From Chrysophaeum taylorii (Eukaryota > Sar > Pelagophyceae > Pelagomonadales > Pelagomonadaceae), in the NCBI GenBank assembly GCA_029834535.1, contig JAQMWT010000365.1:26323-90322 (forward strand): a stretch of DNA of 64,000 nucleotides, given 5' to 3'. The notes under the pieces were generated by a model. It was given only the letters and a program-made list of their open reading frames with translations. It had not been told where the DNA came from and made no database searches. Below are positions 30,232-40,900 of this stretch, in pieces. Made by a program: the position numbers and the translations under genes. Every line of letters begins with the position of its first letter. Position 1 is the stretch's first letter.

Positions 30232-30521
30232 GTCCTCCTCCTGATAACTCTCCGCCGCTTCGCGTTGTGTTTCTTTGCACCCGAAACTACGGAGGCAAGG
30301 TAAGAACTTCGTGAGGTCTGAGGAAGAAGAAGAACGTTATTAATTTATTACTTTTTGGAAGCTTCCTGTGGCGATAATATTGAACCTAGAGTGTACAAAC
30401 TGTGGCGAAGTAATACATCATCTAAACGGAATGTTTATTCGAGGCCTACCTGTTGTTGTTCTCAAGTAAGTGAAGGCCTTAGGTTTCTGAAGGAAAGGTT
30501 GCGACCGATACCTTCGACGGC
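30232..30521. promoter_or_regulatory. Divergent intergenic region, presumed shared promoter
   Basis: 290 bp separate the start of the WD40 gene (minus) and the start of the plus-strand gene relic. An AT-rich patch at about 30336-30356 stands out. No known factor site was recognised. Confidence 0.35.
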
Positions 30522-31546
30522 ATGGAATCGCAGGCAGTGCCTATGGCCTGCCGCGACAAGGCCAAGCTCGTAGTCCGCGAGGCGGCGATGCGTGTCGTGG
30601 CCATCGGGGGGGCTGTCGCGAGCGCTTTGAAGAAGGCGCAGCCCGAGACTGCGGCCTGGGCGAGCGTCAGCTACAGGGCGGTCGCAGATCGCGTTGCGAC
30701 GATAAAGGAAACCGGGCTTGCGGCTATCATCAAAGAAAACGTGCCACCGCCGCCGCCACCGCCGCCGACGACGACGGAGCTGCCACTCGAGGAGTGCCGG
30801 GAGCTCTGGATCAAAAAGACCAGCGCGGACGGGGCGGGCGTCTTGGCTGACGGTCAGTACTCTCGCGGCCTCGAGAAGGTCGTGGACAGCTGCAGCACGC
30901 TATACGGCGAGGACGCGAAGTGGTCCTCGGAGAAAAAACTCGGTGAGGATCGGATCTACGCCGCGTCGCCTTGAATCTCCTAGAGACGCTCGAGTGCTTA
31001 CGCCAGGCGTGGCGGGCTGCGCTCCAGCCCGAGGAGGTCAACCGCTAGGCATGGTCCAAGTCCGGCCTTCCCCCCTTCAACCAGGCCCCCTATTGGATCC
31101 AGCTCTACCAGGAGTAGCAGCGGGACGCCGCCCGCGCGGCGCCGGCGGGCGAACTCTCCACGGTTCAGAACACGTCTGCGCTGACGCTGTTCCCGCCTTC
31201 TCGGAAAAAAACGCGCCACCCCCGCCGCCAACGCCACCCCGGATGCCGACCCGGAATCCGAAGCTCCCAACGCCGGCGGCGCTCGCCTGACATCTGCTGA
31301 CCTCCAAAGCTGTCCTGGCGCCACCAACTCCGCGTAGAAACTCCGGCTCTCTTACGTCAAGCAAGGCGTCTCGGCCATCATCAAGGGCTACTCGGTAAAG
31401 GCCATCAAGGAGCAGCTTGGCAAGCACAACCTCGGAGCCTACACCACCCAGGACCCCGGCAAGATCGCCCTCCTTCAACACCTCGAAGCCCAGTTTGGCA
31501 TGAAAATCCTCCTCTCCTGGCTCCCCGAGAGGCATAGTTTGCCCCC

Positions 31547-31609
31547 GGCAGCGAGAGCGCGTGCGAGGCACCGCCCAACAAAAAAAAAGACGCACGCGCT
31601 CTCGCTGCC
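31547..31609. repeat. 19-bp perfect inverted repeat with 25-nt loop
   Basis: GGCAGCGAGAGCGCGTGCG at 31547-31565 pairs perfectly with 31591-31609. The loop is A-rich. It lies in the Lys/Arg-coding part of the broken gene. Confidence 0.85.
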
Positions 31610-31760
31610 CAAGAAAAAAAAGAAGCCCGACGACGACATAGACGCCTTCCAACTCAAAGAAGCCAAGGCCGAGGAGTGCATAGCCGCCAAGTCCAAAAAA
31701 ACGCGCCTCGAAGGCCCATCGGGTGCCGCTTTCCCCCATTCAAGCTCCCAACACCACCTC

Positions 31761-31795
31761 GAGTGTCTGAGTCGCCCTCGGGCTCTCAGACACTC
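31761..31795. repeat. 11-bp stem hairpin near the 3' end of the broken gene
   Basis: GAGTGTCTGAG at 31761-31771 pairs with CTCAGACACTC at 31785-31795, loop 13 nt. A second hairpin follows: TCCAGAC (31827-31833) with GTCTGGA (31839-31845). These may be 3'-end or processing structures; no function is known. Confidence 0.75.
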
Positions 31796-31815
31796 CTCTA
31801 ACCTTCGCTTCTAAG

Positions 31816-33691
31816 TTATTTGGGCGTCCAGACAGACCGTCTGGAAGCATAGCAAAGCTCACCAGAAGTTCCGGTGTCGGGGCCTCCGTGGGGACTCGTA
31901 GGAGTCCGCTCGCAACTTTCCTTCAGAAACCCGCGCAATTCAACCCCCAGAAAATCACCGTCCGAGTGAAGATTTTCGTGCCCGATAGATTTTACTCGGG
32001 TGACCGTCCACGCCGCTAGACCCCAGCTTTCTTCTCAGGACTTCGAAAGGGCACCATGAGTCGTTGTTTTGAGCCTTTGCGGGTCGAATGGCCGAGCACA
32101 TCGCGAGCCGCTCGCTCGCATTTTTTCCTTCACTTATCTGAGAATAATAACAGGTAGGTAGAGTAGAAGAGAGCGAAGAAATGAGCATCACAAAGGACGG
32201 CGAAGAGAAAACACAAGCAGGGGGCCGATGGTGAGCAAGAACCGAAAGGAGAAAGGGTGAGGGCGGCAAAGAAAAGTGCAGGAAAAGGAAAGAAGGCGAG
32301 CCGGAGTGGCAGTGGTTGAAGCGAGATGCAAGCAGAAGAAGCGACATACCACGCCAGGCTTGATACCATTTTTCAACTGTACAACCAAACGAACTGACGA
32401 CTTTGGTTTAGGAATGCGCAAAGCTCCTTACCTTTACACCCGACCTTCCGGCGTCACTGCAATGTTGGCCTGTTCACGACGTGACGCTATAACGAACGTC
32501 CTAGAGATATATAGATCTCGCACCGTCCCTGCACAGATGGATGGCGTGCCTTTGCACTCGGGCAACGTCTTTGTATTTCCGTTTTGCTCCCTGGTTGAGC
32601 CACCATATCCCTGCCTCACTTCGCTGTCGGCTATGAACAACCCCGAAGCCCGTAAGAATTCGCACTTGACCAGTGAGGAAACAAACTTAGGGCAGTTTTT
32701 TGGCCCAAACTTCAACCACGCGTCGTAGTTTCTAAGTTTATCCTCCCTCCGTTTCCCCCACAACATGGTGGGTCACATCTACGTTCGGAGAGCGTATCAC
32801 TTTCTCTCAACGCACCAGTTCGGAGTCTCACTTTGGCGGCGCCCGTCAACAACTTCAAATTGAAACAGACTCGAGCTCTTTGGCCGGTTTGATAGTGTGG
32901 GCAAGCAAGAAACTGTGGGATCCTGTCGACGAGAGTATCACGAAGCGCACGGAGGAGTATATAGAGGGCGAGCGAGAGAAAGAACGCGTTGCCTTGCAGT
33001 GGAGTCTCGATTTCGTGGGTGGATGCAGCCTGAATGCCGGCTCCGACGTCGACACCGAATGCGACTGGAAAGGCAATCATCGACTGCCAGAGCTCATGGA
33101 TACTTGTGATCGATGTCTTGAGATACCGCATTTGTCTGGAAAAACAAATCATCATTGGCAAGTCGACGGCTATATTGCTGACAATGCTCGCGCCGTTTTT
33201 ACACGAATTTCAACTAGAGACAGAGAAACAGTCTGAAATAGGAAAGCACAAACGCGGCGCCTTGGTGGTGGTGTAATGCGACAGCGGTAGTGGCTGTCTC
33301 TACGTCTTGTATCTGACGACTTTAACGAGACAGCTAAACAGTGATAATAAGCACCGTGTAGACTACAACCAAGTTGCTTGGCGGCTATGTGATACAGGAA
33401 GAAAACGTCTAGAGACCGCAATAAGTCACACGATAAACAAACTCCGACGCGGTCTCGACAATCAATTCCTCGGGAATCCATCGTTCGTGGGCACCGAGCC
33501 CGACTGAAGAAAGAAACTTTGCAGTAGCAATTTTATGTTGCCGACGCGAACCCGATTTTTGAGTACAATAACGTCGAGATCGACAATCCGGAGGCAATCG
33601 TTACAAACAAATTTGGGCGTCCTGTACGAAATACGACAGATTCATCCGGATACAATGCTGCGGGCAGGAACCGGGGTTAGAGTCCGTTGGG
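31816..33691. other. Intergenic stretch without a confident gene
   Basis: Overlapping frames occur on both strands. The least unlikely is plus 32880-33236 (starts MAGLIVWASKKLWDPVDES, charged helical middle), but no homologous family was recognised and the antisense strand is also open. The end is the presumed promoter of the gene at 33692. Confidence 0.35.
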
Positions 33692-34207
33692 TTGAAGAGG
33701 ATGAGGTTGCTGTTGTTGTTGTTGCCGGGCGTCGCCGCGCTGAGCACGTTCACGAAGACGGCGTGGAACAAGAAGCTCCGGAGCCTGACGAAGGAGAACT
33801 TCGAGAGCATCTACGAGTGGGAGGCGTGGTTGGAAGCCGAGGCGGGGTCGTCAACGTATGCGAAAGCGATGCGGCGCCTCGGGCACATGTCGAAGAGCTT
33901 TGGAATTCCTCTGCGTGAAGGTTTTATGGCCGACGCCAAGGCGACCGCAAAGCGCCGCGAGCAGCAGGCGGCCTACGTGGCGGCGCAGGAGGAAGCGCGC
34001 TTGGCGAAGATCGCCGAGGCCGAGGACGGGCTCCGAGGAGCCGCCGATTCCGACGACATCGAGGCGATCGACGCCGCGCTCGCAGCGGCGACCGAAGCGA
34101 ATGTTCCGGAGGACTCCGACGCCTGGGCCCCCGCCCGCGAAGCCAAGGTCAAGTGTGAGGCTGCCGCAGAGCCCCCCGAACAAGAAGAGTCCGAGGAGGG
34201 GGCTTAA
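33692..34207 (+). CDS. Small secreted or plastid-targeted helical protein
   Basis: 171 residues. MKRMRLLLLLLPGVAALSTF is a signal peptide whose predicted cleavage is close to a Phe, as in the bipartite plastid presequences of stramenopiles. The mature part is charged and helical, with many Ala/Glu/Lys (residues about 80-125 likely coiled), and ends in an acidic tail (PPEQEESEEGA). No family was recognised. The gene converges on the racemase-like gene, whose stop codon begins 4 bp downstream. The neighbour also carries a plastid-type presequence, which supports but does not prove the same location. Confidence 0.6.
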   Translation: MKRMRLLLLLLPGVAALSTFTKTAWNKKLRSLTKENFESIYEWEAWLEAEAGSSTYAKAMRRLGHMSKSFGIPLREGFMADAKATAKRREQQAAYVAAQEEARLAKIAEAEDGLRGAADSDDIEAIDAALAAATEANVPEDSDAWAPAREAKVKCEAAAEPPEQEESEEGA

Positions 34208-34211
34208 TATA

Positions 34212-35018
34212 CTAGCCGTCGTTGAAGTTGGTGTTGACGGCGCGGGAACTGTAGAAGAAGTTGGCGAGAGTGACCGCGTCGAAGGTGGTCAGATTGAAAT
34301 CTCGGCGGAACGTGTTGCCATAAAAGGGGAGTTCGGTGCACTCGATTAGAGCCGCGCGCGTTTTGGGGTTCTGCTCGAGTTGCTGGGCCAGGAGGGTCTT
34401 GATTCCGCGGTTGACAAGGGTCGTGTTGACTGCTTGGCCTTTCGCCACGGCGTCGAAGCCCTCGATGTCTTGGCACCCGACCACGTAGAACTGGTCCATC
34501 TTGTCATCCCGGATTCCGCACATCCCTAGAAGTTCTGGAATCGCCGGCTCGAGCGACGTCGAATTCGCCGTGAAGATTGCCACCCGCTCGTCCTCTTCGA
34601 ACGAGCTCGCGAGCAGCGACGACTGCAGAAGGCTCGACATGAAAACGGGCAAGTGCGTCAGATCGTTCACGACCTTCTGGTAAAACATCATGAACCCGCA
34701 GTCCCCCGTCAACCCGACCACACCCTTTCCCTCCAGAACCTTTACAGCCCGCGCGAGCTCCTCCTTGATCCCCGCATCGATGTACCCCGCCTGAGCGCGC
34801 TCGAACGTCAACCCCTTCACAACCTCGCGTATCACTTTGAACGTGAACGTGTTGGGCCCGTCGATGTCGCCATCGATTGGAGGGTAGTCGTAGTCGATTC
34901 CCAGCACGCCGAGCACTTTGTCGTCTTCGAAGATCGAACTCGCTCGCAGCTTCGCGACCCGCCGGATCTGCGTGCGTGGCGCAAACGCCAACGCCGACGA
35001 CGCGAGGACCAGCCACAT
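34212..35018 (-). CDS. Plastid-targeted Asp/Glu racemase-superfamily-like protein
   Basis: 268 residues. MWLVLASSALAFAPRTQIRR is a signal peptide ending in ALAF-AP with Phe at +1 and a basic stretch after it. This is the canonical bipartite plastid import signal of stramenopiles. The mature protein starts VLGVLGIDYDYPPIDGDIDG. It contains GVVGLTGDCGFMMFYQKVV, which corresponds to the conserved (T)xxCGF block with its catalytic-type Cys in a bacterial group of aspartate/glutamate racemase-family proteins, and HLPVFMSSLLQSSLL, another block of that group. A C-terminal second cysteine (ALIECTELP) occupies the place of the partner Cys. Substrate is unknown; amino-acid racemisation is only a family-level possibility. 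It is probably ancient bacterial in origin. Confidence 0.65.
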   Translation of the reverse strand: MWLVLASSALAFAPRTQIRRVAKLRASSIFEDDKVLGVLGIDYDYPPIDGDIDGPNTFTFKVIREVVKGLTFERAQAGYIDAGIKEELARAVKVLEGKGVVGLTGDCGFMMFYQKVVNDLTHLPVFMSSLLQSSLLASSFEEDERVAIFTANSTSLEPAIPELLGMCGIRDDKMDQFYVVGCQDIEGFDAVAKGQAVNTTLVNRGIKTLLAQQLEQNPKTRAALIECTELPFYGNTFRRDFNLTTFDAVTLANFFYSSRAVNTNFNDG

Positions 35019-37954
35019 AATGGAGCTGGCTCAGATATTTCTCGGCTGATTGGGCCTTGGTTCTCTTAAAACTGCCACAAAAAAAAATCCCCACACAAAC
35101 AATAGAAAATACATACTGATGAAATGAAAGACTTTTCCTTGCTTGCGGCGGCGGCGGCGGCGGTGGCTATCCTTGGTTCCGCGGGTCTGGAACGCACGAG
35201 ACGCAGGGAAGGGTTTGCCGGCGCTCGCCGAAAAGCCCCTGAAGGCTTAGGTCACGCAGACGCCATCGGCGGAGTTTGTTGGAAATGCGTCGTCGTCGTT
35301 GCGTTGCGTTGCGTAGGAATAGTACTCGAGACGAGAGGAAGAGCATCTTCCTCGGGAGACGATTCCAGGGCATGCGAGCGATGTTGCCTATACAGCAGAG
35401 CTGGCGGCGACAGATGTAGGTATCGATAATTCAAGACCATGGCGCTGGAGGAAGGTTGAAGTTTTGACATGCTGTATCCAGGTGACTGTCGTGTGATGCG
35501 GCACATCGCGCGAGCGCATTGCGCGCGAAAAACGCAGTAGACGATCGAAGACGACCACGGTTAAGCACCATGATTCCGCAGCACCGTGGAGGAAGATGGG
35601 AGACCGACGTAGCCGCTTCGATTGGCTCGAGCGCTGACGTATTTTGAAGCGAAAACGCCATGACGAATCGTCGCACCAAAAATTCGCGGCCCCCTTCTTC
35701 GAACGAGGTTCGACGTCTCCACCGTGAAAACAGTAATACAGATTTTGCGAGAAAGCATCAAACCTAGGTAATAATTGAACGTCGCCACGATCGGAATACG
35801 ACGGCCCCAATCGTCGTCACGACATGATAGATCAAGCGAGCGGGGAGGGGCCGTAGTCACGTTTTCGTAGTCCTCGTCACCGAAACTGAGACGAGGCACA
35901 AGCCTAGAGACACAAGGGTCGCGACTTCAATTGGCTTGGAGATTCGAGATGCCGGTAGAGGTTGCGGCATCTGGTCCATGTCGTTTGGGACAGAAGGCGC
36001 ACCGCGTGAGAGGGGTTGTCCACTTCGCGGGCGGAGTCCGACTGCGTTCCGGCAATTGTCTCTGTAAAAAAAAAAAACAGAAAAAAGCTTCGCGTTGCGT
36101 TTCGGCCTGTCTCGAATGATCTATCCGCAAAGAATGGTAGGCAGAGGGGACGTTAGGCTTAGATTTGAAGATAGTGGAGCTCGCTTTTCTTTGTTCAGAG
36201 CATCTTGAGTCCGTCCTTCTCCGGGGAGGGATCCTGGTGACAACAGACTGATGGCGTATTGTAAACGCCACGACGCGGGCAGCGATGTGTGAGATTGTAT
36301 CGCGCACAACCAGTATTTCGTAATTATATCGCGTTGTGATTTGAACCTGTATGCCAGCATTCTCGTGGTCGACGGCTCGCATGACTTTTGCAACTGGATC
36401 ATCATCGATAGCGTCGCAGATGTCGCGTGCGCGCGCGTCGTAGCACAGCCGAATGTTTCTGTATGATTACAGTCGAATATGACGTGGTCCGTCGTGTGCC
36501 GGCGGTGTGATTTTATTTGTCTGGGTGGCTCGAGAGCTGCACCACCGCCGAGCGGTACTCCACCAGCCCGGTGATTTCGCCCCGAGGATTCAGAGACAAA
36601 ATCATTGTCGTCATCTGGTCCAGTTACGCGGTCGGCACGATTCACATAAATTACAACGTCGTGAACCGCATGCGTGGCACCTTTCGGGGTTGCCACAAGC
36701 CTAGGCCAAGTCCTAGCATTCGAAATAAACGAAGCGCTGATGCAACTCATCCCTATTGGCAGGTGCCCATCCGAATGACCCGCAGCAATGCCGTGGGGGC
36801 ACAGTTGGCACTTCGCATTCGAGCACGTTCCTTGTCGTGTCTATTTGGCGCCGAATCGAACAAAGACTCTCGCGCCGTTGTTCAAAATACGACGACGTGC
36901 AGAGACACTCACCCGCGGTCCGCTCAATTAGTATTTCGCTAGCGAACTGCCGTTAGCCGCGGGCATCATCGCGAGGACCGTGAATGACATTGTCCATTCG
37001 AGCACGCGTAGCACGTCGCAAAGCTGTCCTGTCCGCTACGCAGCTCGCCATCTAAGGCGCGACTTCGGCGTCGACCGAGCTCGTCACGCCGTAATAAAAG
37101 TGACCCTTTACTGGCTTATTACTCGACGTAAGGGCGAGCCAGCGGTAGGCAAACATAATATCTCGCGCAAATACGCGAGTTCAGCATTTTCCGCGCTTCA
37201 AGCCGAGCCTCAAGACTGTGAGCTTGAGCGCGTCGAAGAAAAAAGAGTTGCCACAAATCTTTGGCGCGCGAGCCGCGCGGCGGCGTACCAGCCGTGCGCT
37301 GACTATTTTCTATGCACACGAGCGCTCACGCGGCAGCGCCGGCTCGCTGATGGGCTCATCGTTGCCGGCCAATCCACACGGACGCATCGAAGTCTACTGC
37401 GTCGCGGCGCATAAAATCATCCTCCCTTCGTAGATGAACTGGAGATCCGAAAACGAAGAATCTTTGTGAAGACTGTAACGATCTCGCTGCCCTCAATTTA
37501 TGTTGTTCTCGGCACACACCTTTGACAGTAACATGCTCGACCTTGCCCGCGCGGGTCTCGGCTCTTCTCTGACCCGCTCGTCCTCTCTCGTCTCCGCCTG
37601 CCGGCACGCATGGGTGGCGGGTCCTACCGTCCGTTCGTTCGCGCGAAGACATCGGGCGCGTTGCCTTTTTTCTGGGAGGCCTCAGCCGTAAGGAGGGCTG
37701 AATGAAAGTCGACGCTTTGCGACTCTCTCGAACAACGGCTCTCGCCTTATCATCATCAGCGTGGAGGGAGCTTCGTTCCTCCTGGCGCCACGAGCGTCAC
37801 TTCTGGCACCCAAGGAAGGACCTGACCAGCCTTTGCAGTCCCGGAACGACGACCCTTTCCGCCCAAAAAAGAAAAAAACGTCGTTGATGATGGATGACCT
37901 GACCTGACCTGACCTCGCCTCGACGCCGGCGCCGGTCGGTCGGTTCAGCTATTT
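35019..37954. other. Long intergenic stretch without a confident gene
   Basis: About 2.9 kb. Frames on both strands overlap, change phase and show no motif. A GGC run at 35147-35164 and an A-run at 36067-36078 are simple repeats. The right end, with repeated CCTGA (37893-37913), is the 3' flank of the myosin gene. Confidence 0.4.
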
Positions 37955-40900
37955 TTAGGTAGGGGTGAAGAAGTTGGAGACGTAGGCGGTGAGCGAGGTG
38001 TCGAGGGACTTGTAGAGCTTCTTGCAGTCGTCGTAGGCGAGGAGGTGGGTCTGGCGGGCGTTCTGCGCGGCCTTGAGGGCCGCCGCGCAGGAGGGAGCGT
38101 CGTTGGCGGCGCGGAGGGCGTCGCGAATTTCAAGTTGGTTTTTGAGCTTGCGAAGGAGGTCGTTCCCCTGGTCCAGGAGGGGATTGGGGTCGTCGGCGGT
38201 CGCGAGCTGGAGTTTGGTCTCGAAGTCGCGGAGCTGGAACTCCTCGCAGCCCTGCCGGGACTTGAGGAGGGTCGCGGCGCGAGAGACTGCGCGAGGGAGC
38301 TCGGACTGGGCCTCGGCAACTTTTGTGGCTCGCTCGAGCCTCGCGTGGGCGTCGGCGACGACGTCGGGGTCGTCCGATTCGAGAGCCTCTCGGACGTCGC
38401 GGGTGGCGGCGGCGAGCGCGTCGGCGAGGTCCGGCCTGAGCTCGGCGAGCTGACTCGAGGCGTTCGCTAGGTCGTCGAGGCGCTCCTTCCGCATCGACAG
38501 CGTGCTCTGGCGGCGCTCGCGGGGGGTGACCACCACCACCACCGGCTGCTGCGAGTTGTTGTTGTTGTTGTTGTTGTTGTTCGAAGCGGGGATCTCTGTC
38601 GGCACGGGCGTCGGGTCGGCGTCGAGGCCGGCCCGGACTTGCTCTGCTCTCGGGTCGTCGGCCTCGAAGGCTCGCACGTAGGGCTCGAGCTCCGGCGAGG
38701 GCTTGAAGGTTTGGACGCAGAGAATCAAGAGGCGCCAGGCGCGGGCCGAGGAGGTGGGCTTGTCGTTGGCCGTGAGGTGTTTCATTACTTGGAGGAGAAT
38801 CTCGTCGGCGAGAGAAGAATCGGAGGCGCCTTTCCGCAACAAGTCCAAGGCCATCTCGTCGGGAAACTGGTGGTAGAGCTCGCCGCAGAAGGCGAGGATG
38901 TCGCGGTGGCACACCTTTGCCAGGTCGTCGGGAGCCCGCCGCGAGAGGCTCTTGTGGAGCGGAAAGGTCTGATATCGGAGGCGCTTGTCTTCGGCGCGGC
39001 GCTTCTCGGCGGCGACGGCATAGAGGCCCCGCGAGAACTCCGGAGCCGTCCGAAGCCCGGGAAAACGGGACCAGTGGTGGCCCGCGAGGCGCTGGCGGCA
39101 TTTCGCGAGGAGGGCGCGCGCCGCCGACGTCGACGCGGCTACGGAATCTCCTCCGCTCTCGTCGATGGCCGCTTCGAGGGCGGCCGTCGCCTCTCGAAGC
39201 GAATCGTCGCTCGCGTTTTTGGCTTCTTCTGTCGCTTTGGCGAGGAGAGCGTCGGCACGCCGGCGGTCGAGCTCGGTTCGTGCCGCGTCGAGCTGCGGTC
39301 CCTCGAGGCCTCGAGCGGTCGCTTCCGCGACGAGCTCGGGCGTCGCGTTCTCGTCGAGCTCGACGAGAATTCGAGCGTCGCGCTCGAGGGAAGGGTCGAC
39401 AGACCCGTCTAACAACAGCACCCGAATGCTCTCGACGCGTCGCCTCGACACCGCGTCCCGCAGCACTACAGCCTTCCGGAGCCTCTCGTCGGCGCGCTCG
39501 AGAATAACGGACGAATCTTCTTCCCCCGCAAAAAAAATCGCCCCCGCGGCGGCAGCCTCGCGCGCTGCCGCGAGGGCGTCGAGCGGCCCGTCTAACGCCG
39601 CCTCGACGGCCGCGACGAGGCGGTCGCTGCGCCGCATGTCCTCCGCCGACCTTTCGAAATCGGGGACGTCGAAGAACGCTTCGTTTAGGAATTTCTCGAG
39701 GAGAAAGAGGTCTCGTTCCGCTACCGCGCGCTCCATCGCGCGCTCGAGCGAAGCGCGGCGCTCGCGGCGCTCCGCCGCTACGGCCTCGCGCTCGCGCGCC
39801 TGGACCTCCGAAAGCGTTTGTCGCGCGAGGTCGGAGAGCGGCGCGATCGGCGCCTCGCGCAGCGCTGCCTCGAGGACCTCCGCGTCGCGGGTCGCGATCG
39901 CCGCGCGCAGCGACTCGGCTTGGGCTAACGCTTTCTCGGCGCTCGCGATTTCGATCGCGAGGCCGCCAAACTTTCGCGCCTCGAAGATCGCGACGCGCAG
40001 CTCGATATCGTCGGCGGCCGATTTGAGGGCTCGGCGCGCGGACGCCTCGTGCCGGAGCTCGAGGAGGAGCTCCTCGGCCTCGAAGAAATCCTCTCCTTCT
40101 TCCCCTTGGGCGAGCGCGGCCTCGAGGGGCTCGGGCTGGCGCGTCTGCGTCGCGACGGCGACGGCGCGCCGCACCGCGTGCCGCGCCCTGCGGGCCGCGG
40201 CGAGCCGTTCTCTTCTCTCCCGCGCCGCGGCGAGATTGCTTTTTTTTTCCGGAGCCCCCGCCGCCGCAGATTCGGCCTCCTCGAGGAGTCGGTCGTAGGC
40301 CGCCAGATCTTTCTCGGTCGCGAGTTTTGCCTCGAGACGACGAAACCGGTCGAGCCGGGCCTTGGCCCTTTCGGCCTTGGCGATCTCCGCGGGATCGACC
40401 TCGCGCGCGGCCGCGCGGATCAGCGCTGTCGCGAGATCTTTTTCTTCTTTCGAATTCCGAAGATTCGCGAGGGCTTCGGCCCGCCGGAGCTTTCTCCGGA
40501 AGGGCGCGAGCTCGGCGCGCGACGCCCATTTCTCGCACCGAGCTATCGCCTTTCGCAGAGCGTCTACGTCGTCATCGCTTTTGGATATTATTTCCAGAGC
40601 CGTCCTCGATTCTACGATCTCGACGACTTCGTCGCGCGCGGCAATCGCGGCCGAAAGGTCGCAGCCCGCGGGAGCCTCCGAGAGGACGGCGTCGAGGTCG
40701 GGGGGTGTGGCGTCGGGGTGCGCGAGCCACAGTTCGGCCCTCGAAACCGCGTCGCGGAGCGCGAGGTCCCCCTTTTGCTTCGTCTCCGCGGCTTCGCGAG
40801 CCCGCTTTTCGGCCTCCTCGGCCCTCCGCTGGTGCGAGAGGGCTTCCGTCGCCTCGGCGAGCGCCGCGGCCACCACCTCAGAAGAAGAAAACGAGTCCCC

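Larger units (their letters stand above)
30522..31815 (+). pseudogene. Broken gene of unknown family with in-frame TAG codons
   Basis: The 5' part (30522-30974, 150 codons) is Ala/Val-rich, has a run of eight prolines (VPPPPPPPP) and ends in a TGA. Coding-like sequence continues in the next frame from 30971 (LNLLETLECLRQAWRAAL), is crossed by TAG at 31046 and 31115 (both sides coherent, e.g. SKSGLPPFNQAPYWIQLY), then shifts frame again. After a TAG at 31335 it reads SYVKQGVSAIIKGYSVKAIK and EQLGKHNLGAY, which has a SAP-like flavour. It ends in a Lys-rich tail (LPKKKKKPDDDIDAFQ). No family was recognised. The simplest reading is a decayed gene; unannotated introns or stop readthrough are alternatives. 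Confidence 0.5.
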
